This document shows positions 1 to 10,607 of a DNA stretch of 64,000 bases, one piece after another. The translations under genes and the position numbers were made by a program. The stretch comes from Strongyloides papillosus (taxonomy: Eukaryota > Nematoda > Chromadorea > Rhabditida > Strongyloididae), in contig SRSI01000010.1 of assembly GCA_005656395.1 (NCBI GenBank), forward strand, positions 2,108,001 through 2,172,000, read 5' to 3'. How positions within the stretch are numbered: the stretch's first letter is position 1; every line of letters begins with the position of its first letter. The notes under the pieces were generated by a model, which saw nothing but the letters and a program-made list of their open reading frames with translations, did no database searches and had not been told where the DNA came from.

Positions 1-264
1 TTAGTTAGAGAAGTTAAATATTTTAATATATCTGAGTTGGAATCAAAACTTCCTGTTATTCCATCTAATATTATGGAATTTCTTGGGAAATGTCTTGAGA
101 ATATTATTTGTGCTTGCAAAAAATATCCCAATAAATATATTATAATCCCAGAGGATAAAGTTTCTTTACGTGTAGAAGAGGAAGAAAATGTGAGAAATAT
201 TAATTTTTCCAGACCAACTCAAGCTTTTCTTAAAACTTTCTCTGTTAAACGATGCAATAAATAA
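1..264 (+). CDS. 3' end of an unidentified gene, cut by the window edge
   Basis: The frame is open from base 1 to a TAA at 262-264, giving at least 87 residues of a C-terminus whose start lies outside the window. The tail has short hydrophobic stretches, two closely spaced cysteines (residues about 33-36 of the visible part) and an acidic patch (EEEEN) before a basic end. I see no domain I recognise, so no function is proposed. An AATAAA hexamer at 256-261 overlaps the last codons and abuts the stop. The next supported gene is 2.4 kb away. Confidence 0.6.
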   Translation, partial: LVREVKYFNISELESKLPVIPSNIMEFLGKCLENIICACKKYPNKYIIIPEDKVSLRVEEEENVRNINFSRPTQAFLKTFSVKRCNK

Positions 265-2695
265 TTTCTTTTTGCTTTATATAATATGTTTTTAAATAAT
301 AAATTTATTTTGAATGTTGCGTTGGTAATGATAGAATTTCCAATTAGATATTTTTATTTATTTGTGGTTTTAAATATTCACTAAACAACATAATGTATCA
401 ATAAATAATCACAGTTCAACCTTAAAACTTTGAATTTATTTTATACTCATTTTAAAATAAGGGGAATTTTTGCTGCTTAAAACCTTTTTTTGATGTGAGA
501 AAACATTTTGTTTATTAAATAATAAAAGTGTTGCTTATTTTTTCTAAATATGTGGCTATTATTCTATACTCAGCAATTTCTATATAATCGTGGTTAATAT
601 GGACAAGTTTTAGTACTGAAAATATATGTATAATTTAGTTGCATATTTTATGTTTCCTAATAACAATCTTACTTTAATGAGACTTTTTTAACAACTTAAA
701 AAGGGTAGTCTTTGAAAATTTGGCTTGTTATAAAAAGTAAACTTTAGAAAATTTATTAGTTTATAGACTATTTTTAAGACATTTACAACAAAAATAATTT
801 TAACATAAAGATATAATACTTCATACTGAAGTATGACCTTGTATGATAGTAATTTAGAACCGTTATCAAAGTAGTTTAGTTCGAAATATAAAAATAATTT
901 ATTCAGCATCTTATTCAAACAATTTTAGTAAAAATTTTATATCATTAAAATTATTATATGATGAAAAGATTTTAACAAAATAAATATTTGTGTCCATTTA
1001 CATCAATTCAATTTAAAATCTACTATAGAATATTTTTCAATTTTTATTACTTTTATCAAAAATATTCTAGAATATTCAATTTCATTTTGCAGTATGATAT
1101 TCTCTGAAAAATATTAAATTTTAATCATTAACGACACATTTATAAATATATTCTCATAGGGAGTTATTTTAAAATCCTTCTTCTCACTTCTATAAATGTT
1201 ATTTCACTTTTCTCACTTTTATCTACAAAGCATAGTTAAAATAAATAAAAAGTAATCAAAATTATTCCAAAATCATTGGAATTTTGAAAACAATAATTTT
1301 AACATAATTCAATATCTATATACTTTAATTATGCAACATAAATTGTTAAAAATTTTAAAAAATAGTAGGACGGGAGACAAACTTTATATATACTTTAATA
1401 CTTATTTAATAGTTACGAACAAATATATATGCAAAATTTAACTTTCAAATTTCTTTGTACGACATTTTTTTCAATATTAAATATTTGAAGATTAAATAAA
1501 TTTAAAAAAAATTCAGTTTGTATAACATTCATAAAATAGTTATATGATTGTATATTTTGATTTTTTTTGTCAAAACATCTCTCTAAATTATTTATTAATT
1601 GAAATTTTATTTTATTATTGAATCTATTTCTATGCAAATGTATAACATTCCATGTGTAAATTTATAAAGTTTTTATATTAAACTCACTTAAACATTAATA
1701 AAAGCATAAATTGTTAATTTAGTTTATAAGACTCATAGTCGCTTTTTAGAAAACAATGTTTTATCTCTTAGATACAAAAAATATAATCTGTTGTTAAAAA
1801 CATTTTTTTCTAATAAAATATAATTTTGTTTTGTAAAGGCAACCTTTTATATTTATCGCTTGTATTATCTTTATTATCAGATAACAAATCGTTTTGTTTT
1901 TTGCTATAAAAATATCTTTTTAAATTCTTTATTTATTTTTAACTGTAAAGTGTTTTAAATTTTATAACTATAAATAGACGAAATCGTTTTATGTTTTATA
2001 AAAAGATAATGTATTTTATTTAACCTGTAAATTATATAATTTAGTCCCTTCTATAATAATAAAACAAGGATATAATTTTTCATCTAAATTTATTGCAACA
2101 ATTAAAACTTGAATTCCGATAAAAAATAATATTTTGAACATAAAATTTCCCATAATCAAATGAAATTTAACATATAATAATGCGAGCTTATATTTTCTAC
2201 TACTAAGTGTATAAAGTTATTTGAAGACGCAAATTTGTGTTTACATGTACACTTGAAAATAATTACCATTAATAAAACAAGATTGCAGCCACTAAGTTGT
2301 AATTTTTCATTAACTAACCATTTGTTTTCTTTATAAATCAATATTTTCTTACATGATAAATATTTTTCTTTTAAATATTTATTTTTTTATGGAACCATAA
2401 ATTTCTCTTAATTATTTGTATTTAAAAAAAAATCATATCTTCATTGTAAATTTAGTTTTTTCCTCCATACCTAGATTAAAAATTAATTTAATTATTATTT
2501 ATGAAACACAATAAATTATTTTTTATCTATTTTATTTATAAAAATATATTGGATCGTGACAGGACACCATTTGTTAATAACTTTAGCACTCTTTATCACA
2601 CGACAACAAGATAAAAATAATATTTCTAATGCAAAAATATTAATAAATTTATAATATATTTTTAGTAACTTTATTAAATTTTTAACAAACACATA
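265..2695. other. Gene-free AT-rich stretch
   Basis: This stretch is very AT-rich, with many homopolymer A/T runs. Short open stretches on the minus strand (for example 688-918 and 1413-1637) encode only F/Y/I/N/K-rich strings, as expected by chance in such sequence. No RNA gene or repeat was recognised. Confidence 0.6.
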
Positions 2696-2972
2696 ATGTC
2701 ATCTTCTGACGAGGAAATTGCTATTGGGACAACAATGGATGTTTTTATTAAACGCTCAAAATATAAAAGTTGGTCAGCGTCAGAGATAATTGAAAAAAAA
2801 GAACCTGAAACCGATGAAAGTAGTAAGTATTCTTTAAACTAAAAGTTTATGCTTTTAATTTTTTACAGAAGAAATCAGACAGAATTTAGATGATATCAAG
2901 AAAGTGTTAGATGAAGAAAAAATTAATGACTGGTTGTATACAAATTTTGACAGTGTTATGAATTCTTTCTAA
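2696..2972 (+). CDS. Small two-exon gene, unknown function (76 aa)
   Basis: Exon 1 runs from ATG 2696 to 2822 and exon 2 from 2869 to TAA 2972. They are separated by a 46-nt intron (2823-2868) with a GTAAGT donor and a TTTTACAG acceptor. The product is 76 residues, acidic at the start (MSSSDEE) and charged throughout, with a probable helix in the second half (IRQNLDDIKKVLDEEK) and an aromatic tail. The splice signals, preserved frame and non-random composition argue for a real gene. I do not recognise the family. It converges on UBA3, whose stop is about 100 bp downstream, and AATAAA-like signals fill that gap. Confidence 0.55.
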
Positions 2973-3076
2973 AGAAAAAAGTTACCGAATCTCAATAGAA
3001 TTACATCATATGTATAATAAATTAAACCGAGTGTACATTTTTTACTTTTTTTACTAATAAATTATGCAATTTTGTC

Positions 3077-4403
3077 TTATTTTAATTGAATAGTAAATGT
3101 TAAAGCCCGATGTAATGATGGATCAGCAATTAATAAAGACGTTCCACTCTTTATATTCAATTCTTCAAGTTGCTTTTTTAAATTATTTTTGCTCATAGTT
3201 TCCAAATTGTTTCTTAATGGATTTATAATGTACAAATATTCCCCAGTATTTGTTTGAATTGATGGATTCGTTAATGAGAAATGATTTATTAAAATATCCA
3301 ATAAATCATTTAATGTTCCTTCCTTCTCTAATCTAATTAGTTTACTTGACTCTGAACAAATTGTACAATTATCTTTCTTATCTAGTTGTAAACTATACAT
3401 AGATACACCTTCTGTCTGTTCAAATTGGATATAGTTATTTATTTTTGAAGCTATACCTGTTGTAAGCTTCAAAGCTTCTAAACATACAGAAGCGGCAATA
3501 ATAGCATTTGTTGAAGCAACAGCTGGAACAATTCTTTTAACAACACCTTGTGTTAATCGAATATCGACACCTGTTATTCCAAATTTTTCAGCTCTTCCCA
3601 GTGCTTTTTCATAAATCCACATTATATGATCAGGATTATCACCATCAATGGAAGTATCGAAAGGTTTTTCATTTTCCCATTGAATTAATTTAACATATTC
3701 AACACAATGTTCAGGTAATCTTGGTGTATGAGCAATAGTACACAATGGATATGTTATTTGTGGGGGATATAAATCCATAAGACATTCCATACAAGGAGTA
3801 TCAAAAGCAGTAAAAATTCTTCCATTACCTCGAAACCCTTCTGTTCCTCCATCTATCAAAGGCATTGCTGTACTTGGATCGGGTTTACCATCTTCATTAA
3901 AATCAATTAAATTAAATAATAAATTATTTAACCATCTCCTAGCATTAATTGAATCAAGACCACAAATAATTAAATGGAATTTTCTATAAAAATCATCATC
4001 TTTATCTTGAATTTTACATGTATGTGAAGTAATATTACAATCTGGAAAACGTTCTTTTATAAATTTTGCGGCTACATCAGATTTATAAAAACCAATATCA
4101 TGGTCACGAAAAAGAAATTGTCTATTGAGATTGGATAATTCTATTGTATCCATATCAATTATATCAATATTTTTAAAACCAGAAAGTGCTAGGTTTTTTA
4201 ATATTTCACATCCTAATCCTCCGGCACCAACTACCAGTAGACGAATTTGTTCGAGCATTTCAAAATTCTAAAAAGTTAATATTTGAAAAAAAAAGTATAT
4301 TTACCTCACTACCAGCTATGAATTGTGGATCAACAAAAGGTCCATTTTTATAACATAGTGTTTTAATGTCATACCATTTATCAAATTGATCTCCATGAAC
4401 CAT
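3077..4403 (-). CDS. uba3: NEDD8-activating enzyme E1 catalytic subunit (UBA3 / RFL-1)
   Basis: This subunit adenylates NEDD8, forms a thioester with it and passes it to UBC12, working as a heterodimer with APPBP1/ULA-1 to drive cullin neddylation. Exon 1 is 4305-4403 (33 codons, start MVHGDQF) and exon 2 is 3077-4267, with a 37-nt intron, giving 429 aa; family members are about 430-460. The visible landmarks are the nucleotide-binding GAGGLGCE (about residues 47-54), DMDTIELSNLNRQFLF, Zn-binding CMEC and CTIC pairs, and the catalytic cysteine in YPLCTIAHTPRLPEHC (C209). The RLTQGVVKRIVPAVASTNA block follows, then a C-terminal ubiquitin-fold-like region. Nothing essential is missing. It is divergent from sideroflexin, about 0.9 kb away. 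Confidence 0.95.
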
Positions 4404-5286
4404 TACAATGACAAATAATTTAAAACAAAGAAAATATTTGAAAGATAACCAAGATATATCAAATTAATTTTTGGTAAAATATTTATTAACTTCTCAGTAT
4501 CTTATTTGGAATTTTTGGTAGTTTTTTTTTTAAAAATAATAATTCATAAATTATATTTTCTTCCATCCTTAAGTTATTTTAACTTTTAATAATATAATAA
4601 TTCTTACGCAATTAATAAAAGACAAAATTAGAAATAATACACACGTGAAGTTAATTAATCAGGTCATATATTTATTATGATTCCTTATAATGCAATAAAT
4701 AAAAATTTCTACTCAATAACTATAATAAATGTCACATGCTGCAAGTTTGTTTTTACTTCAAATTTACGATCTATGAATTTTTCTACATTATGTATACAAG
4801 ATATAACGATTTGGAAACTTTGTTACATAAAATCAAATAATCATATCATTTTAACATTCTTGAAGAAAAATGATCTTAAAAGGTATATTAGACGCCCACA
4901 TTACAACAAACAGGATAATGTAATTAATATTGACAACAACTTGAACTATTAATTTATGTTCATGATTAATAAATTATTTGGTCAATTATAGGTAGTTGAC
5001 GCAATTTTGATTTGTCTTCTATCTTTTGTCCGAAATTATCTTATTTTTACTACTAATTTTGTCTACTTTATAATTAATGGAAAAAAAAAACATTTTTGTG
5101 GTAATTATAAATATATACTCAAAATAGAAATTTTGAATTTTTCTTTAACCGCTTTTGTATATGTTAATTAATATAAACATATACTAGACACTGTCTTCAT
5201 AATTTTATAGTTGCTAGTGTATCAATATTGAACCTTTATTTGCTTCTTAATTATATTTCATTCTCTTAAAAATAATACATATAATA
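4404..5286. other. Divergent intergenic region between UBA3 and sideroflexin
   Basis: This is the likely promoter region for both genes. A 91-codon open stretch at 4677-4952 (+) has no splice context or family resemblance and is not accepted as a gene. No other structure was recognised. Confidence 0.5.
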
Positions 5287-6341
5287 ATGTTGTTTTTCTT
5301 TAATACACATTCTGAAGATGATCAACTTTTATCAAACTTGGAAACAAAACCAGATATTTATTTACCTCGTTGGGATCAATCAACATTTTCAGGACGTTTA
5401 AGGCACTTTAAATCTGTTGTAAATCCATTAAATTTGTTTGTGTCTCCAAGTAAATTAGAGGAGTGTAAAAAAATAGTCCTTGATTATGAAGACGGAAAAA
5501 TAAATAATAATATGACATTAAATGAATTATGGGAAGCTAAACATATTTATGATTCAGCTTACCATCCAACATCTGGAGAAAAAATGCCAATGTTTGGGAG
5601 GATGTGTTCACAGGTACCAGTAAATTCAATGATCTCTGCAGGGATGTTATTTTCTTATAAGTTAGTTTAATTATTCATATTTTTTTAATATTTTTTTTCA
5701 GTTCAACAAAAGGAATGATATTTTGGCAATGGTTTAATCAATCTTACAATGCCTTAATTAATTTTTCAAATCGATCAGGTGAAGAACATCTAAAGAATTC
5801 ACGTCTATTATGTTGTTATTTTGCTGCAGCAGGAGGAAGTATGACTGCAGCGAGTGCCTTAAAAATGTATGCAGATAAATTAAATTTACCAAGTGTAATA
5901 AGGAGATTAGTACCATTTGGAGCTGTTGCATTAGCTAATGTAATAAATGTTCCTATGATGAGAAGTGGAGAATTTATAAATGGTATTCCATTGAAAGATG
6001 AACATGGACATACTTTAGCGACAAGTACAAAAGTGGCTTGTTATGCTATTCCTATGGTTGTTATATGTAGGATATTAATGAATTTACCTGATATGGTTTT
6101 TTTACCCATATTTATTGATCGCTTAGTAAAAATACCTTTTATAAAGAACAACAAATTTATAAGATATGGAATGAAAATTTCATTAGCAGCGCTAGCAGTA
6201 TCATTTGCTACACCTATTAGTTGTGCCATATTTCCTCAAATGACACCTTGCAAAATTGAAAACCTCGAAGAAAGCGTACGAAAAAAACTAAAAGAACAAA
6301 ATTATAATAATGATATTGTATATTTTAACAAAGGACTTTAA
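5287..6341 (+). CDS. Sideroflexin (SFXN1/3 type mitochondrial serine carrier)
   Basis: Sideroflexins are inner-mitochondrial-membrane proteins; SFXN1/3 carry serine into mitochondria for one-carbon metabolism. Exons are 5287-5660 and 5702-6341, with a 41-nt intron, giving 337 aa (family about 320-330). Family landmarks are PRWDQSTFSGRLRHF near residue 28, LWEAKHIYDSAYHPTSGEKM, GRMCSQVPVN, FWQWFNQSYNALINFSNRSG, then ANVINVPMMRSGE (the family signature with the asparagine/proline pair). Four to five hydrophobic segments follow, and the protein ends in the classic VYFNKGL. The N-terminus is slightly longer than in vertebrates. The start is the first ATG in frame, preceded by AT-rich sequence. 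Confidence 0.95.
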
Positions 6342-7277
6342 ATTACCCCCTTTTAATTAATGTATCTAGAAAATTTATAGCATTTTAGTTAAACTTCTAT
6401 TAACATAAAATAATAAAAAAAATCTATATAAAAAAATCAATATTAAAGTTAGTAACATTAATTAATATGTTTTTTTATCCAATTTTTATATATAACTATA
6501 TTATTTCATTAAGTAAATAAGTTTTTGACATTAATTACATTGTTTAAAATTTACTTTTCTTTGAAATATTTTATAGGACATGGCCTGATATATTTCATCA
6601 CTAATAAATGCTATCTACTAATAAACTTTCCTAAATATCTCTAATTTTGCTTTATTAAATTAATAAACAATTTGTAATTTATAATATTATATGATCCAAA
6701 AGGTCATATTAATATCAATTTAAATATATTTAACTTTAAATTCCTAAATAATTTAATTATATTCTTATTATCGTCTTTGTATTGTTTCAATGTTATAATT
6801 TCTTCCGTTACAATGCCATATCGTATTCAACATGGTTATTGGTATCTACCATAGGAAACCAATTTACACCACTTTCCAATAACAATAGTTTCCAAAATTC
6901 TGTTTACTAGCGATTTTATGATACATTTCTACGAGGCTTTATTAATAAGTACAAATAACAATAGACAAATATGCATCTATACTTTATTTTCATTTAATTA
7001 AATGCTATTAATTATTCTTTTTGGTAATTTATTTCTTATCAGCAGATCTCCTGTAATTCATAAAAAAAATAACATATTACAGTCATTAAAACACGAAACT
7101 TCTTTATTTATGTTGAATAGAAACGAATAAGTTCAACCTTTTCATTCCTGATACTATTTAAAAACAAATCACAAAATGTAACAATTTATTTACAAATTCA
7201 CCTCAATATATTCATCAAAATCGTTTAGTCAAAATTAAAAAATTTTATCTGAATATTTAACACTGAAAATTGTTAAA
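6342..7277. other. Convergent 3' flanks, no gene seen
   Basis: This lies between the stop codons of sideroflexin (+) and TIPIN (-). It holds several AATAAA-like hexamers. An 8-bp inverted repeat (6835-6842 with 6876-6883) is within chance expectation. No coding or RNA gene was recognised. Confidence 0.5.
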
Positions 7278-7990
7278 CTAAATAGCACCAATATAGTTTC
7301 TGAAATACTCATCCGTTTCAGTGTATTTTTTCTCGAAATCCTTAATTTCCTGCATGTCGTCGTCGACAGCCCTCCATTCAATTCCTATTAATGTATTGAA
7401 AATATCATTATTGAAAGGATTTATTTCACTATTTCTACTTGGGTAAAATTCTGCAATTAAACCTCTTATGCAATCGAGCACAACTCTTTTCTTATTGAGC
7501 ATTTGACATTTTTCACAAAATTCAGAGAATTTCATATTTGGCTGAAGCTCACTCGCCCATGAAATAATCTTATCTTCAATCGCTATGATATCTTTACGCT
7601 ATAAATACCATAATAAACATATCAATACAGAAAGATTAGACTTACGAACTTTGATGATGAGATTTCTCCCGTTTCTTTTGGTAATTTAATATTTTTAACC
7701 ATAGTAAATAGTTTACGATATCCATCATTTCCTACAAGATCTAATTCATTAAAAACTCTTCGTTTCTTTGTTGATGCCGTTTTATGTTTTTTCGCCGCTT
7801 TACGAGCTTTCTCTAATTTTTTTGCATCTTCATCTGGTGATTCGATAGCCTCATTGTCAGGATTGACAGGTTGATTATCTTCCTCTAAAACGTCTAGAAT
7901 TTGACAAAAATTTAACTAAAACATACCATTCTCTTCATCTACACGATCAAAGACCAAATCGTCATCAAAATCATCTTCAAAATCGTCCAT
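7278..7990 (-). CDS. tipn-1: TIPIN / Swi3-domain replication fork protection protein
   Basis: TIPIN (Csm3/Swi3) pairs with TIMELESS at replication forks, stabilising them and supporting checkpoint signalling. Three exons were assembled: 7927-7990, 7646-7893 and 7278-7598. Introns are 33 and 47 nt with GTATGT and GTAAGT donors and CTAG/TATAG acceptors, giving 210 aa. The N-terminus is strongly acidic (MDDFEDDFDDDLVFD), followed by a basic stretch (KARKAAKKHKTASTKKRR, about 55-73). The Swi3 fold then starts with LVGNDGYRKLFTMVKNIKLP and continues with KDIIAIEDKIISWASELQP, MKFSEFCEKCQML and VLDCIRGLI. The last part differs from vertebrate TIPIN. The start lies 159 bp from the divergent NOM1 start, so the two probably share a promoter. 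Confidence 0.85.
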
Positions 7991-8149
7991 AACTGACTGT
8001 ATTTAATTTGTAACAAACTACCCAACAATACTAAACACTTTCCGCCATTCACAAAATTTCTGTTTAAGAGGAAGGAATAACATAATATTGGTAAAATGTC
8101 AATTTTTATTTGAACATTTAAAATCATATATATTCATTTCTTTCTAAAG
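7991..8149. promoter_or_regulatory. Divergent promoter between TIPIN and NOM1
   Basis: Only 159 bp separate the two opposed start codons. The TTTCTTTCTAAAG run directly before the NOM1 ATG looks like a splice (possibly trans-splice) acceptor. That is inference from the motif only. Confidence 0.5.
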
Positions 8150-10607
8150 ATGGATTTCGAAAAACTATTAAATATCAAAAGTAATAGAAAAGAGGATAGA
8201 AAACAAAAAAAAGAGTTTAAAAAATTGGCTAAAGAAGCATATTATAAAAGAAAGAAGGTAAGTATTTAAAGCAATTAACCGAGTAATGTTTTGCCTTGAA
8301 GTTGATAGACGTTGTTGAAGAAAAATTTTCTAAACCACCAAAAGAAGAAGATGAAAAGAAAAAGAAAAAAAAGAGAAATAGGAAAAGAAAAAACAAGGTT
8401 GAAAAAGAGGATTCAGAAGTAAAAGCTTATAAAAAAAGGATGTTTGATGATCCAGATGATGTTAAAGTAGAAAAATTAAGTAAAGAAGAAGAGATGGAAA
8501 GGAAAGAATTCTTAAGAAGAGAAGCAGAAAGAGATGATGATGATATATTGCATTATGAAAAATTACTAGGATTAGATAAAAAGAATAGAAAGAAAAATTA
8601 TGAAGATGATGGTTTGGATTATCTATTGGAATTTTGTGATTTAGAAAGTAGAAAAAATATTGTTAAAGAAGAAGAAGAAATTGATAAAATAAATGAAAAA
8701 GATGTAGATAAAACTGAAGAGATGGATGTTGAGGGATTTTTCGATGAAAGTGATAATGAAAACGAAATAATTGAAGATGAAGAAGATATCGAAATGGATG
8801 AAGAGGATGTTGAGTTGGATAATGAAGAGTTAGAAGATGAGGAAATGGATGACGAGGAAGAGAACGTAGAGTCTGGATCTTTTGATGGAGAATTTGAAGA
8901 TGTAAATGAGGAATCTGATGAGGAAATTGTAGAAGATATATACGGAAGACCTATTTATAAATCTACTAAGGAGTTGGTTAATAAAGAGTCTAGACTCCAA
9001 GAGAAATTATCAGAACTTGAAGAAAGAAATCAGAAGAATCCAAGGAAGAAACAATAAAAGTAGAAAAAGCAATTAGAGCCATCATGAATCGACTAAGTGA
9101 AGTTTCTTTTGTTAGTTCCCAAAAAACATTGTATGATACGTGGAACCATTCTAGTAAAAATGATGTAAAACGCTTAACTTTCAATCTTCTGTTACAAGCT
9201 ATAGATAAAAATTACGAGATGGCCGATAGAATGATTATGGAATATGCAGCTTTTTTAACAATTATACATTCAACAATATCAAGTGAAATTACCTTCTATA
9301 TAATTGAACATCTTGTTTGTGATTTTGTTAAAAGAATAAAGAAAAAAATAAACGATGAAGATCATAGACTTAACAATATAGGAAGATTTTTCAGTAATCT
9401 CTATAATTTTAAAATTATAAATAGTAGCTTTTTGATTGAACTATTTCAAATAATTTGTCAAAATCTTGATGAAAGTAATATATCATTACTTCAATCAATG
9501 TATATGACAGCAGGAAATTCATTAAAAAAAAGAGATGGAGTTTTATTTGAAGAACATTTATCTTTTATGAAAAAGAAGTTACCGTTGTTGGTAGATGTTA
9601 AAGATAGTTTTAAGCTTAAATTTTCTGTCGAAGAATTGTTAGACTTGAAAATTTCAAATATCACAAAATTCTGTTCAAAATTTGATGAAAAAGATATGCT
9701 TCATATGGTTAAAGTTGTCCAAGGATTTACTAAGGGCAGTAGTCAAAAAGAAGGAGCATTAGGAATGAGTGTTGATGATTTATTGAATGCATCAGAAAGG
9801 GGAAGATGGTGGATAGTTGGTTCAGCATGGCAACCATCTGGAAATCCATTATCAATAGAAAATTCAGGACTTATAAATAATAAAAAGAGTAATCTCATGA
9901 GTTTCGACCCATCATTGTTAGAATTAGCTAAGAAAGCTAAAATGAATCTTGAACATCGTAAGAATATATTTTGTATTATTATGTCAGGAGAGGACCCTCT
10001 TGATGTTTTTCAACGTATTATGTCTCTAAAATTAAAAGAAACTCAGGAACGCGATATTATTCATGTCTTAATTATATGTTGTACTTTAGAAAGTAATTAT
10101 AATCCATTTTATGGATCTATTATTGAACAATTTTGTTCCTATAATAATCGTTTCAAGGTAAGTATAAATCTCATGAAATGTGTCAGATTGGGTGATTTAT
10201 GAGTACATTTATTTTAGTTAACGACTCAGTTTGCATTATGGGATAGGATAAAAAATTTGAATGATCTAAAGAAAAGACAAAGAAATAATTTAGCCTTCAT
10301 TATAGGAGATTTAATTAAAAATGGAAGTGCTTCTTTAGGAACTTTAAGAATAGTTGATTTTAGTGATATTAATGGTGTAACAGGAATTGTTCTTAAGAAA
10401 ATTTTCACAAGACTTTTCAAAACAACTAGTCTTTCTAAGATAACTGAAATGTTTGAAAAAATGCTTTCAAATCCTAAATTTGACTTACTAGCTCAAGGAT
10501 TGCAAATATTTTTTGAGATAAATTTCAATAATGACGATGAAATTGATAAGGAGTTTCAATCTCGTTTGGATACAGTTAAAAATTTATTATCAACAAGAGA
10601 TCAATAA
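8150..10607 (+). CDS. nom1: NOM1 / Sgd1-like nucleolar MIF4G-MA3 protein, with an apparent frame break
   Basis: NOM1/Sgd1 proteins act in the nucleolus in 18S rRNA maturation. Exon 1 is 8150-8257; the 44-nt intron 8258-8301 ends in TTGAAG. The second block runs to a TAA at 9055-9057 and is very basic then very acidic (long D/E runs), carrying DDGLDYLLEF and EDIYGRPIY as in NOM1. The continuation is in another frame, open from 9021: KVEKAIRAIMNRLSE opens the MIF4G domain, which runs to about 9900. A 60-nt intron (10158-10217) precedes the last exon (10218-10607); the C-terminal half is MA3. Bridging the frames needs a weak intron (such as 8977-9026 or 8973-9022, no pyrimidine tract) or a single-base indel. 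The gene may therefore be intact, mis-assembled or broken. Confidence 0.82.

Noticed and set aside
4677..4952. 91-codon plus-strand open frame between UBA3 and sideroflexin
   Set aside because: Random-looking K/N/I-rich sequence in a divergent promoter region, with no recognisable family.
6834..6883. 8-bp inverted repeat GTTATTGG/CCAATAAC as a structured RNA or terminator
   Set aside because: Short stem with a 33-nt loop; expected by chance in a 64-kb AT-rich window.
9021..10607. Separate gene downstream of the acidic protein instead of one NOM1 gene
   Set aside because: The two parts together match the NOM1 order (acidic N-terminus with EDIYGR, MIF4G, MA3) and lie directly adjacent with overlapping frames.
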